Source of the DNA: Pseudevernia furfuracea
Taxonomy: Eukaryota > Ascomycota > Lecanoromycetes > Lecanorales > Parmeliaceae
NCBI GenBank assembly: GCA_022315425.1
Contig: JAIUPT010000048.1
Coordinates: 17,614-81,613, forward strand
Direction of reading: 5' to 3'
DNA: 64,000 bases
Shown: piece after piece, positions 13,116 to 23,079 of the stretch
Numbering within the stretch: position 1 is the first letter of the stretch
Layout of the letters: every line of letters starts with the position of its first letter
Made by a program: the position numbers and the translations under genes
The notes under the pieces: model-generated
The model's input: only the letters and a program-made list of their open reading frames with translations
Told to the model about the DNA's origin: nothing
Databases searched by the model: none

Positions 13116-13968
13116 GCTGGGTCAGGTGCAATCCAGATAGGTCAACAGTGTCAGGCCATGTTGGCGGAAGGTAGCCTCAATACTCTGCCGACTGCACGAA
13201 ACAAGGACGCGCAGACAGAGTCACGGTTACAACCGCTCCAGGCTCTTGATCAGCATGACACGTTTTGATCGCGCGCTTTTGCCGTCGTCAGGACGTTCGG
13301 CATGCCGTCCAGCAGGGAATGATCTGACGATTCGTCGGATCGCAAGACCGCGCTGCCTGGTAGAATGCCTGCATTATAGAGGCAGGCAGTATGCCGTCAT
13401 GCAACGTTGCATTTCAATGCATCTCGGAGGCTAGGCAAGTTTACATATTGGTGGATATTTACAATCATGGTAAATATTTGCTGACGTGGACAGCTGCAGA
13501 GCAACAATCATAGCAGGGCCAGCACAACGCATGTAGGGCTCCATTCGAGGTTGTGTCAGTGATTACACCTATATCAGCAGGGTTGTCCTGAAAACAAGAA
13601 AATGATTTTCAGTAGTTACAATGATTGATCACTGCGCCAAGAACTCTGTGACACTAGTACCAGCTGTGGCAGTGTTGTAGTGCAGTTGTGTTAGAGATAA
13701 TTAAATCACCAAGTTTACACAACCAGCCGACTGCAACTATCCAGCTCAAGCAGAGGAACAGGGTGTCAAGAATATGATTTGCCAAACTTGCTTGCTCACT
13801 TGATCAAGCTGCCGTGCTCACAGCTTTCAAACAGAGTGTACTTGTGGGATTTCAGCCATAGACACGTGCCAATGTCTGGTCACAAGTAAAGGAGACTCTG
13901 GCCAACCTGCCCAGCATACTTGTGGTAATGTTCACAGCTCAGTACGCTGTCAGTATCTGCACAATAGA
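13116..13968. promoter_or_regulatory. Kinase promoter (CG-rich, about 13116-13440) and makorin 3' flank
   Basis: The stretch next to the kinase start is CG-rich to about 13440 and is its probable promoter. From 13440 to 13968 the sequence is AT-richer and CG-poor, with no recognisable coding exon, and probably holds the makorin 3' UTR. The 62-codon plus-strand frame at 13246-13434 lies in the CG-rich part and looks incidental. Confidence 0.45.
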
Positions 13969-16531
13969 CTACCTGAGACCTCGCAGTGGCTGGCGTCGAG
14001 ATGAGACTTGAATGAAGTCTGACAGACGCACTGGCTGAAGGATCTTGACTTCACCTTCAGAGTTGCCATACTTCCTCAATACACTTTCCTGCAAGATACT
14101 GACCCTCAATTGAATTTGCTGCAGGAAATGCGCAGGATGACATGCAATTGAGTATCCAAAACAGTCTTGTGCTAGTAGGACTTATTTAGTACATCACGCA
14201 AGGCTATTGCAGAGCCAGCAACGCATTGTTACAAAGGGCAGAAGGGAGCTTCAGCTGCAGCCACAGCCTCAAGGTAAATCACCATCAAACAAAAAAATCT
14301 TGTGCCAAGATTGTGCTCCTTATCTGGGACATGTTTGCAAAAGCTCCGTCGAGCAATTACCTGAGGACGCCCATCAGAATAGACATGCCTGTAGAAGCAT
14401 GAAGTCCCAAATGGGCAGGTGTTTTCACCAAAGTTCCAGTGGCGGCAGTCTATAGACCCGAGCTTTGCCTTGTAGCCAGCCACAATCCTGTCCTTGTCTT
14501 CCTGATTAGCTGGCCAGATGCTGCTGGGAGTCACAAACCAGCATGGAGTCCGGCATAAAGGGCATGTTCTCAAAGCCTGCAAAGCCACTAAGCTGTGGTA
14601 CACATGCTCTGGCAACACACAATGATGTCACAAGCAGCCAATGCAGGCTTCTCTGCGCTTTGCCAGGCATTTAGTCCCTGCAATGTAGCCACTCATGGCA
14701 CTGGACACAAGGGCTTGTCTGTTCACATAGGCATGCAAATCAATCGAGGCAGATGCCTAACCGACATGGGCGCCAAACCATGTTTGCCATCTGTGAGTGT
14801 CAACTCAATGATGCTGAGTTGTTCTTGACATTTGTACGGCAGATCAGCACCGCTGATGCAGAACTGCTGGACCGGACAACAAGTCTTGCATGTAAGTCAT
14901 GGGCGAGACAGCAGTTTTGAATTGTGTCAAAGATTACATTCAGACAGATGAGTTGCAGGAATCCTTACAGTATCAGTGTCTGCTCCTCCTTCATGGTGTG
15001 AGCGCCACCCCCTGATGCACCCCAAGCAGAAGGGGTGCTCACAGCTCAGCAGACCAAACTTGCGCTCTGCAGCAGTGGGCTTATCCAGCACACGCTCCAG
15101 ACAGACACAGCACTCCACCCCCTGGCTGTGCCTCAGTGCCGCCAGCCTGTCATGACGCGCCTGGCACTCGCTGCTGTGCTCCTTCCGCTGCTCTTCATTG
15201 TGAGGATGCAGCATGTATCTGCCGCAGACCTGCATATTGCACAAGCACACCATCGAAGCAGGCTGGTAGACGCTGCAGTTGCAGCTTTTTGTGCAGCTAA
15301 CATTCTCAGCTGTATTAGGATGAGCAATGAGGATATATCTGTACATCTGTAAGAACTCCCTTGGGGAAGAAGCTTCTCAAACTAGGCACTGATGCAGCTG
15401 TTGCAGTAGGCACTTACCTGACACAGGTCACCATGAGCCATGTGACAATCTGTACCACGGGGACAGTCTCCTGACACCTGGTACAGGCTACACAGTGCCT
15501 GCTCTGATGGCTTTCTTTGACTTGCCGGCTTCTTGTCTGAGGCTGCCTCACTGTACTCATTCTCTGGGTGCTGAGTGCACTCTGGCTCTGCTGCAAAGCC
15601 AAGCTGATCCCAATCATCTCCTGCCTCTGGACCATATGCCTCTTCGTCATAGTATTCCCCATAGTCATTGTATCCATAAGCTGAGGGGTCGTAATACCCA
15701 TAGTTTTGGTTTTGCCATGCTGACATTGGCTGTGCTGTGCTGTCCCTGTTCGGGTGATAGTCAGAGTACTTATTGCTGTCAGGATGTTGCTCTTGGGTGC
15801 TAGCTGCTGATGTGTGAGCGCTGGGGCCAGAATCCGATGCTGTGCTATCCTGTGAAGGGTTTAGGCTTAATGATTGCATCTGCCGTGCATATTGGTCTTG
15901 ATCACTGCTTGGAGGCTGAGCTGGCTTAGGGACAGCCCTGGAGAACACGCTGCTGTCAAGCGCCAGAGCAAAGGCAGCTATGCAGAACCAGCAGCTCAGC
16001 GCAGGCAGGTGGCGACCAGCGAGGGACAGACGACTCAAAAACAAGAAATGAAAGCTGCATCGCCGCAAGCAAATGATGTGCTCAATGTGCCAAGCTCAAT
16101 ACATCGACACAGCCTAGCAGAGCTGTTGCAGATGCTTAGCTTACTGCTTTGCTTTGGCAGCGTGCGACCAGTCAGGTCTCTTATGATCATATCTGCACTT
16201 GTCTCCATATGAGCAATGCCCAGCCAGGTAGTATTTGCAGACCTATAAATCAATACAGTCCTCTGAGACATGACTTGCTCATGACCAGACAAGAGACTGC
16301 AGCCAAGGTTCAGGTGATCTCTACCATAGAAGGCATTTCTCCCATATCGTGCGAAAATTGGCAGTCCTTGCCATAACGACAACTGCCGTGCATGTAATAA
16401 CGGCATAATACCCTGCATTCGCACACCATCAGGCTCAGCTTTGCGGCACACTCCGGCTCAAAGACAATCACCTCCAGAGCCTGTGCAGCTTCGTTTTGAG
16501 AGTACTTGATGGGCACATACTTGTCGGTCAT
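13969..16531 (-). CDS. MKRN: Makorin-type RING/CCCH zinc-finger E3 ubiquitin ligase
   Basis: All makorin modules are present in canonical order, spread over about six exons. Finger 1 is CRYYMHGSCRYGKDCQFSH (about 16360-16415). Finger 2 is YLAGHCSYGDKCRYDH (about 16185-16235). A Gln/Tyr/Asp-rich linker follows (about 15500-15920), then finger 3, CSLYQVSGDCPRGTDCHMAH (about 15435-15495). The makorin Cys-His motif is CGRYMLHPHNEEQRKEH (about 15175-15225). The C3HC4 RING starts CCVCLERV (about 15095) and ends in the next exon at CPLCRTPC (about 14550). Finger 4 is CPFGTSCFYRH (about 14390-14425). A C-terminal exon ends QPLRGLR with TAG at 13969-13971. The start at 16531 is the first ATG of the exon carrying finger 1. 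By family, it ubiquitinates target proteins and binds RNA. Confidence 0.93.
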
Positions 16532-17019
16532 GTTGATGCTTTTGAGAGTTTTCCGCAGCTATCCCAGCTGCCAGGAGCCACTACGAGATGCCGAGCATAC
16601 GCTGGCGTCCTGTAGTCGGCGTTATGTCAACGCCCACAATATGGCATGGCATGGCTATGGCATAATTGAATGGATATGGAATGGATGCTGCATAGTCGTA
16701 GTGCTTTGGTATTTGTATACTGTTGTTGCATAGCTGTTTTGCCATGATGCATCTGTTAGTCAGACTGCAGCTGGCCTGTACTGCAAACACCTGCATGTAT
16801 GGCTTGATGACCATGTGAGGGATGTCTGTCTTACATATGCCACAATGCTGTAGCTTAGTGTGAATTGCTACGCTGGGACAAGCTTCATGACTGGGCTGTA
16901 CAACTGAGCTATTTGCATGGCAGCATGTGCAACAGACTGCAGCAGCGCGGCTGACCAGGTCACAGTGACAGTCTGTCTGCAAATTGCAACCCTTTCCAAC
17001 AGTGCCAGCAGACCCAAAC
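16532..17019. promoter_or_regulatory. Makorin promoter region (CG-rich to about 16640) and spacer
   Basis: CG-rich sequence covers about 16500-16640, directly upstream of the makorin start. Beyond it lies a short run of imperfect atggcatggc/tggatatggaatgg words (about 16640-16690). The rest is CG-poor with no gene that I can support. Confidence 0.4.
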
Positions 17020-18100
17020 ATGACAGGCTCCACTCAGGTCAGCATGCCGGAACCTCCCCTATCAGCACAGGTTCCTGACGGCCCACATGGCTTCACGTAG
17101 GTGCTGCAAAGCAGACAGCCCCGCGACAACCTGCTAGGGGTTCTCTTGCATCCCAAGGGTCTCCTGCACCCCAAATCCCCAGCATCAACCCTTAGGATCA
17201 GTCACCTCCTATCCCACACAGCACCAGTCATCTGCAGCAGACCTTGATTGGTTGCATCCAGCAGCTCAGCGGCAGCAGCGGCGTCTGGACTATCTGGTGT
17301 TATTGGCCATGCAGCAGCCAGAATCATCTGTCACAGAGCATGAAGTGGCAGACCTGGTGCGTTGCTTTCCTGATGACTCAATGAGTCAGGTCTGCAATGC
17401 GTTTGCACAATATGCTAGGCAACATGACCAGGAGCAGCAAGCCAGAGCATGGGCTGAGCAGCTCATGGCTGACACATGTGCATGCTCAGCCCATGCTCAT
17501 GGCTGACAACATCCATGCATGTTGAGACAGTCTGTATGAATGGTTCTGACCCTGACATACTGCCAGGTGTATTGGATGTACCATGACACAGCTAGCAAAA
17601 AAAGTCAGCTTGATCAACTTTGGCAATGGATACAGGAGTTGTCTGAAGCCCAGACTGCCCAGCTCCACCTGCACCAGCCAATGCTCCCCGGCCTGGTGGT
17701 AATGTGTCATCACTGCAATGGCCAAGCACATTTGGCCAAGCATATGTGCATGAGGAGTATGCTAGGTTGGCACTATGCCCTATCTCGGCATGATTATCGT
17801 CGTAAAGCAGGGCATCTTAAGTGTCTGTACATGATTCTCTGTGCTAATTCATGATAAACTACCAAGGGCTAAATCCAAATGTCCTGGCTTGCGCCGTTTT
17901 CTTATCCATGAAGGGGCGAACCTTGTCTGAAGTAGTAAGTCTACTGCACTACTTTGCATATGCAACAGGTTGCAGAGGAAACAGAAGTTTGCTGACTGAA
18001 CAGGCTCTCCCTCAGAGGGAAGCTTGTCCAGGCCGCAGGTTGGTACTTCTTGTGTTCTGGCTCTTGCTGATAGCACACTGTGTTGCTGCATAAACTGGAT
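17020..18100 (+). CDS. Unrecognised small multi-exon gene
   Basis: A probable first exon starts MTGSTQVSMPEPPL (17020) and splices at about 17098. A second exon gives a helical, Gln-rich stretch (LDYLVLLAMQQPESS ... DQEQQARAWAEQLM, about 17280-17470). A third gives YWMYHDTASKKSQLDQLWQW (about 17570-17630), and another frame, GLNPNVLACAVFLSMKGRT (about 17865-17920), continues open to 18042. I do not recognise any domain. The minus strand is also open over 17849-18148, so the strand of the last part is uncertain. The stop codon is not placed. Confidence 0.3.
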
Positions 18101-18169
18101 ACTACAGATTACAGCTGTCTTGTTTTGCCGTGCACCAACAGAAGGCACCGGTTCCTATGTTTCTTGCGT

Positions 18170-18540
18170 GCCGTACAGCTGCCAAGTCAGGACTGCGTCT
18201 GCAGCCCAGTTTTGCTTGTACAGTATAGAGTGTTCACCGATCAGCCACCAGCGATACAGTTGCTTTCCGCGGCGGTAAGCCCGCACACAGAAAGGTGTGC
18301 TGGTTGGCTAGCTACGCCTGTTCGCATCGGGGCGTCCTTTCCGCGCTTCGCTTACAGCACTGTCGCAAGTCTGAATACCTCAAGCCCCCTGGGGTTATAT
18401 CTCATCCAAACTCAGCCCGAAGTTCTAAAGCAGAGCGGTGGCTGAAGATGTCGCATGAGCCCGACTCAGGACTCAGCGACTTGTTACAACAACAATTACG
18501 ACGACAAGTTACGGTCGACAGGTGCAGCAAAGTGCAAGTA
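18170..18540. promoter_or_regulatory. CG-rich island with a possible first exon (18448-18521)
   Basis: CG-dense sequence of the kind found at gene starts. It contains an ATG at 18448 followed by a short acidic/Gln-rich frame (MSHEPDSGLSDLLQQQLRRQ) with a possible donor at about 18521. LINE sequence begins immediately afterwards, so this may be the promoter and first exon of a gene cut by the LINE, or the LINE's own 5' region. Confidence 0.35.
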
Positions 18541-18559
18541 ATCCAAACCATGAACCACT

Positions 18560-20150
18560 AATCCAACACTTGAACGGTCTGTCCACTGTCAAAACCAGCA
18601 TCCCACAGCACATGGCAGCGCATCAGCCAATACGTGCACAGCGTCCAGCATGACATCAGAAGCCACCACTTGTTCAGTATTCCAGCCTCAGCTCCTAACA
18701 GGCACGATGAAGGTCTAATCATTGCTGTCAGCAAGCAGCTTCCATATTCAGCTTCACAGTGGCGCAAGGACACAATCAACCATGTCATTTGGGTCACTCT
18801 CAAATCCCCTTCACCTCAGCTTCCCCCCATCACCATAGGCGTCTGTCATATCCCGCCCATCACCTCCCACCACATGGCCTTTAGCTCAGTCACAAACAGA
18901 TTTGACACCCTCACCAGGCACATCAGAGCAGCAGTAGCAGCAGCAGCAGCTGCTGCAACACCTGCACACATCATGGTAGCAGGGGACTTCAATGCCAAAC
19001 TGGGCAACCTCCCAGATGCTTGGGTCTCCACCTTTCATGAAGACATCCCAGCACGCCAGTCACAGGACCAAGGCACCAATGCTCTTGGCCCACACCTTAT
19101 GCAACTTGCGAAGCCACGGTGGCCATGGAGGTGACCTCCATGGTCTTGTGCACAGGCAGGACCCCCCTGGATATCCCAGCGGCCCCCAGCTATCCCAGGG
19201 GCAACTCGCGACTTGACCACGCCTTGGTCAGTCCCAGCCTCTTTCCATTCATCCACAGCTGCGGCATCTCTTTCCCAACTCAAGATTCAGACCACTGCCC
19301 CCTTGTCATGAATCTCCACCTGCCCTTCACGCCTCCATCTACGCCTTCCACACACAGCATTCACTCAGGCACACCTGTGACCAGGTGGGGTTGGGACTCA
19401 ACTAAGCGGCCAGCTTACGCCAACAGCTTGCAGTCCCCAGCATGCGATCAACTTCTACAACACAGCATCCACTTATCCTCAAAGCATCAGCTCAACCAGG
19501 CTGACAACGCCTTCACGTCAGCTCGCACCTCAGCATCCCGTTCAGCAGGCTTCCGTCAAAAGAAGCCAGCACCCAGCAACAGCACTCCCACTCAGCATCA
19601 GCGCCCAGCTTACCGGGACCAAGCATGCCGCTCCTTACAGTGTCAGTGGCGCAGAGCGGAAAGGCGCAACCCGGGCGCACCCTCTACCATTGTCCTTCTA
19701 GCACAGCTCCAGGCCATGCTCACAGCCAAAAAGCGAAGCTTCAGCAACAAGCAAATATTCACCTTTGCCAGTTTGTACAAACAGACCCCCGCAAGTTCTT
19801 CAACAGACACGCGCGCCTCAGTCATCACTGCCTTCTGAGCTGAACACACCATCAGCCTGGAACCCACTCATAAGCAAGCTGACCTCCCCCCCAGCACAGA
19901 CCGCCACCCACATGCCACCCCCGCACCAGCCACAGCCACCCCCTGCAAATACACTCAATACACCCATCACAGCTGAAGAAATCAGCCTCAGCTGCCAGCT
20001 CCTCACACGCCTCAGCCACCTGCCCCTGCGCACAGCCTCAATCAGCCTCTGACACTGGCTGAGGTTGAGGTTGGGCTGCAACATTTGCACAATGGCAGAT
20101 CAGGAGCCTTGCATGGCTACACCTCAGAGCTCTTGCGCTATGCTCAGCTT
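18560..20150 (+). mobile_element. LINE-type retrotransposon fragment: AP-like endonuclease and start of reverse transcriptase
   Basis: The endonuclease is read in pieces. RHDEGLIIAVSKQL lies at about 18700-18745, the catalytic VAGDFNAKLGN at about 18975-19010 and the C-terminal DSDHCPL at about 19288-19310. A spacer with NTPITAEEISLSCQLL (about 19950-20000) is followed by EVEVGLQHLHNGRSGALHGY (about 20060-20120), the region just ahead of the RT fingers. The reading frame shifts near 19117, 19800 and 20050. Everything after about 20150 is missing: no YXDD or later RT motif follows, and the sequence switches abruptly into a BRO-type fragment on the opposite strand. It is therefore a 3'-truncated, inactive copy. 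Confidence 0.8.
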
Positions 20151-20480
20151 GTGGGATGCTGACATGCTTTGGCAGCTGATGCTGCTTCTTGAAATTGGTT
20201 GTCGTCTGTGTGAACCCCAACACAGCCTGGTTGATGTGATGAGCTGCTATTGCATACAGCTTGGGTCCTGTCTGCCCAAATCCACCAGCAATCAGTTGCT
20301 GCAGGCTGGCATTCTTCACCTTCATCAGCTCTTTGCCCTGCAAGCGCCTGTCCAACCATTCATCACCTCGCTTTGCAGCATCTGGCTGTACAGAGTAGGA
20401 CCCTGTCTTTCTGATGCTGGGCAAGCACCTTCCCAAACACCCATTTTCTGAATGCTCTTGCTGCGGGGAGCTTGAAGAAA
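20150..20480 (-). pseudogene. BRO-N-type viral gene fragment A (end of BRO-N plus downstream domain)
   Basis: Reading down from about 20475, the fragment gives the end of a BRO-N domain (AFRKWVFGKVL, then PSIRKTGSYSV after one inserted base). It continues into the region that follows BRO-N in large-DNA-virus proteins: LQGKELMKVKNASLQQLI, then FGQTGPKLYAIAAHHINQAV and LPKHVSIP. The N-terminal half of BRO-N is absent from this piece. It abuts the LINE fragment at about 20150. BRO-N proteins are multicopy DNA-binding proteins of nucleocytoplasmic large DNA viruses, baculoviruses and phages. In an algal chromosome this is best read as a remnant of a past viral integration. Confidence 0.72.
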
Positions 20481-21318
20481 TATAGAAGAAATATTTTACA
20501 TGTTTCGGCCAGACAACACGTCCGATCACATGCAGCAGGGCCTAATGACCCTGCATCATATCATCAGTTTGCAACAATAATGTTTGTCTGTGGACACCTT
20601 AGGCACAACGCCCAAAGCATCATAGGACACATCAATCTCGATATCATTGAAGAAGAAGAAGATTTTACAAATTTCTGCCCTTGCACGAGGTTGCTAATTC
20701 ATACAAATCCAGACTCAGACGATCAGGGGGATGGAAAATGGGGCTCCGGCCCCCTACCGGGGCCCTCCGCGGCGTCGGTTGGCCATGGCCCCTGGGTCTG
20801 GGTTGGAGGACCACAGCTCTGCAGACATTGCCTGCAGATCACAGTCGCGCAACCCGCATAGCGCCAACGCCGAACGGCGCACGACGCATATCTGGCTGTG
20901 CGCGCACTGCAGATCTCTGTGTGCAGCTCTGTGTGTCTGGCCCTGAGCTTGTCTGGCTTGATCGAGTGCAACACTGTGGAGTCAGCTCGGGTGTCGCCGG
21001 TCGCAACAGAAATCTGCTTGCTCAGCTTGGCCAGAGGACTAGAGTCCTCAACAGACTGTGCTTGTCTGGGAGGCTACAACTTCTGGCCCTCAGCAGTGTG
21101 CAGCTCAGCTGCAGTTCACACTGCCTTTGCTGCTGTGCCTGGGTCACCTGCTATCAGCTTTGTTGCTAGTGCTGATACCATCTGTTCATGTGTAGTGACA
21201 GCTTGGCTTGCAGGTGACCCACTGTGGCATGACAACCATTTGTTGGTGGATCACATGTGGATCAAGATGACCTGAGTGCTGATGGGCTAGGTGCAGCTTG
21301 TGAAGCTAAACACTAGCA

Positions 21319-21520
21319 TCTATCACACAGTGGCAGCAGGTGTGATCATAGCAAGAAGCTTGCTGGTACTTATGGAGACATTGAGACGGAAGATGACGCT
21401 GTGTACACAACACCACAGAACTCTATCACACAGTGGCAGCAGCTGGGACGCCAGCACGGAGCTTGCTGGTACGTTGTCATGGAAGATGATGATGTTGACA
21501 CAGCACCGGGGAGGCCTAGC
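21319..21520. repeat. Diverged tandem duplication, about 105 bp per unit
   Basis: Two adjacent units share ctatcacacagtggcagcag (at about 21319 and 21423), then gcttgctggtac and a GA-rich tail with ggaagatga. The second unit reads as an open frame SITQWQQLGRQHGACWYV followed by acidic residues. Confidence 0.7.
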
Positions 21521-21857
21521 TTTGCTTACACCTATGCTTTGCCTTTTTCTGGCTTACGTGCATTTTGTGTTCTGCTAGGTATAGATCCATGCTGTTTACC
21601 CTTTGTCCTCACACCTTGGTCCCACCAGCTTTGTCATGCAGTGGACAGTTGTGAGCCTTGCCTCCTTCAATGGTTTTACAGTTTGCCTTGCTGCTTTTGT
21701 TTTGCTGTTTGATGTGCTGCTCAGCTGGCCTACTTTGGCAAGAGAGTGGCAGCCACTGTGGCAGATTTTGTGATTATTTTACAACTGTACCTTGTAAAGA
21801 CCCAGGCTACACCCACCCCCTGCGTTCCAGCAGGGCAATAAAATTGCCCTACTGTCA

Positions 21858-21907
21858 CATTGCCGGGTTTGAAGGCCATTTACATTGCCGGGTTTTAAGG
21901 CCATTTA
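21858..21907. repeat. 25-bp tandem repeat, two copies
   Basis: Copies at 21858-21882 and 21883-21907 begin cattgccggg and end ggccattta. They differ by one base (tttgaagg against ttttaagg) and are directly adjacent, which suggests slippage or a recent duplication. Confidence 0.9.
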
Positions 21908-21920
21908 GTGCCGAGGTCGT

Positions 21921-22166
21921 TCAAGGAGGGCCTAAATCCGGGGGGGTGATTGCCCCCCCCATTTCTAGTAGGCCCTCCAATGTCTTTTGCCAGTCGGGAT
22001 CCACATGGGCTTTGATAGCCTTTTTGGAGTCTTTGAATTTCATAACCTCAGCACAATCTTTTGCTCCAAACCACGCCGTGCCACTCACGTCCATCATCGG
22101 AACTGTTGTGCCACAAGCTGTCAATAGCCTGGACTCCTGATCAAAATGGTAAATTGGGGGCACCAT
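21921..22166 (-). pseudogene. BRO-N-type viral gene fragment B (N-terminal half of BRO-N)
   Basis: From an ATG at 22166 the frame gives IYHFDQESRLL, then MMDVSGTAWFGAKDCAEVM and FKDSKKAIKAHVD. This is the typical first half of BRO-N (substrate-strand W-F-A-K-D and Y/F-K-D-x-K-K-A-I). It ends after MGGAITPP at about 21921, exactly where the second half should begin. The last bases hold an unusual G7-N6-C8 inverted repeat (21940-21960). Fragment A, 1.4 kb further along the same strand, could be the other half of this gene. Confidence 0.78.
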
Positions 22167-22260
22167 GGCTGAACAAAGGGGGGAGCAGATCTTTACTGCT
22201 TGCTGAGCGCCCATGTGAGTGACCTGCGAGATGCGTCCTGGGTTATACGATCTTATATGT

Positions 22261-22480
22261 TCAGCTGTTATTGCCAATTGTAGCAGCTGCTTGCACTGAG
22301 TAAGACCCTGTCTTTCTGATGCTGGGCAACACCTCTCCAAACACCCATTTCTTGAATGCTATGGCTGCTGGAAGTTTGGATGTGCTGGCTAAATCATACA
22401 GACCAGCCTCTGAGATCCACTTTGGCAGTTGGGTCGTTCGAGGTGTGATTTTTAAGGGGGGGGACGGCATGTACCCACCC
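22261..22480 (-). pseudogene. BRO-N-type viral gene fragment C (C-terminal half of BRO-N)
   Basis: The frame 22470 to 22261 gives PSPPLKITPRTTQLPKW, then ISEAGLYDLASTSKLPAA and FKKWVFGEVLPSIRKTGSYS, the second half of BRO-N, and then stops. It lies upstream of fragment B on the same strand, so the order of the halves is inverted. The simplest reading is the end of one tandem BRO copy followed by the beginning of the next. Confidence 0.8.
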
Positions 22481-22534
22481 TTAAACGGTCCCCGCGCTCA
22501 GCAGCATACCATTTTATGAAGTGGATATGAAAAC

Positions 22535-23079
22535 ATGCGATCGCCAGACAAGATTGATGTCAGTGGTGATACATGGTACAATGGCAGAGCCGCTGCTCAC
22601 AATTGTGGCTATAAGGACCATAAAAGGGCACTAAAGAGGCATGTACCAAAGCAATGCATCAAGATGTTTGTCGAGTTGATAGAACCTTCCCCATTACAGC
22701 TAAAACAAAATTTGGCAAACTCGCAGTACATAAATCAAGCAGGTCTGATGCAGCTTGTCTCTAAGAGCCGTCTCAGACGTAGTCTAGTGTATGCAACACA
22801 ACTAGGCGTTGATACGTTTAAACAGAGACAGCAGAGCTGGCAACTACTGATTACATCGTAACTGCTTTTAATGGGGAAAATATGATTGAGCTATTTGTCA
22901 TAGGCAAATACCGAATCGATCTTTATTTCCTGTTTACAAATGTGCCATTGAGTGTGACGAGCATGATCAACAAGGCAGAGATGTCTACAAAGAGACCGAG
23001 AGGCAATCGTTCATCGTTCATTACAGAGCAGCTGAGTTGTCAATGGGTCAGGTTCAACCCACAGGGAGGACAACTTTAG
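22535..23079 (+). pseudogene. BRO-N-type viral gene fragment D with a nuclease-like C-terminal domain
   Basis: Opposite in orientation to fragments A-C. The first part (22535 to about 22830) resembles a diverged BRO-N domain: VSGDTWYNGRAAAHNCGYKD, HKRALKRHV, then INQAGLMQLVSKSRL. After a frame change near 22835 it continues with TAFNGENMI, VIGKYRIDLYF and, after another shift at about 22925, AIECDEHDQQGRD and YKETERQSFI. It ends WVRFNPQGGQL at 23077-23079. The GKYRIDLYF...AIECDE module is the one appended to BRO-N/MSV199-type proteins of giant viruses and resembles a restriction-like nuclease core. A 7-base tandem duplication (cgttcat, about 23009-23022) causes one frameshift, so this copy looks genuinely dead rather than only misread. 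Confidence 0.75.

Larger units (their letters stand above)
20481..21920. other. Unassigned 1.4-kb segment between two BRO fragments
   Basis: About 20700-21010 is CG-rich and holds an ATG at 20731 (MENGAPAPYRGPPRRR...), a possible gene start. Downstream are a tandem duplication, an acidic open frame with MEDDDVDTAP (about 21480-21510) and a 25-bp tandem repeat. I cannot name a product. BRO fragment B ends on one side and fragment A begins on the other, both on the minus strand, so this segment may be an insertion into a single BRO gene. Confidence 0.35.

Noticed and set aside
20038..20529. 163-codon minus frame as an intact viral gene
   Set aside because: It begins in unrelated sequence, lacks the first half of BRO-N, has one shift inside the domain and ends in antisense LINE sequence.
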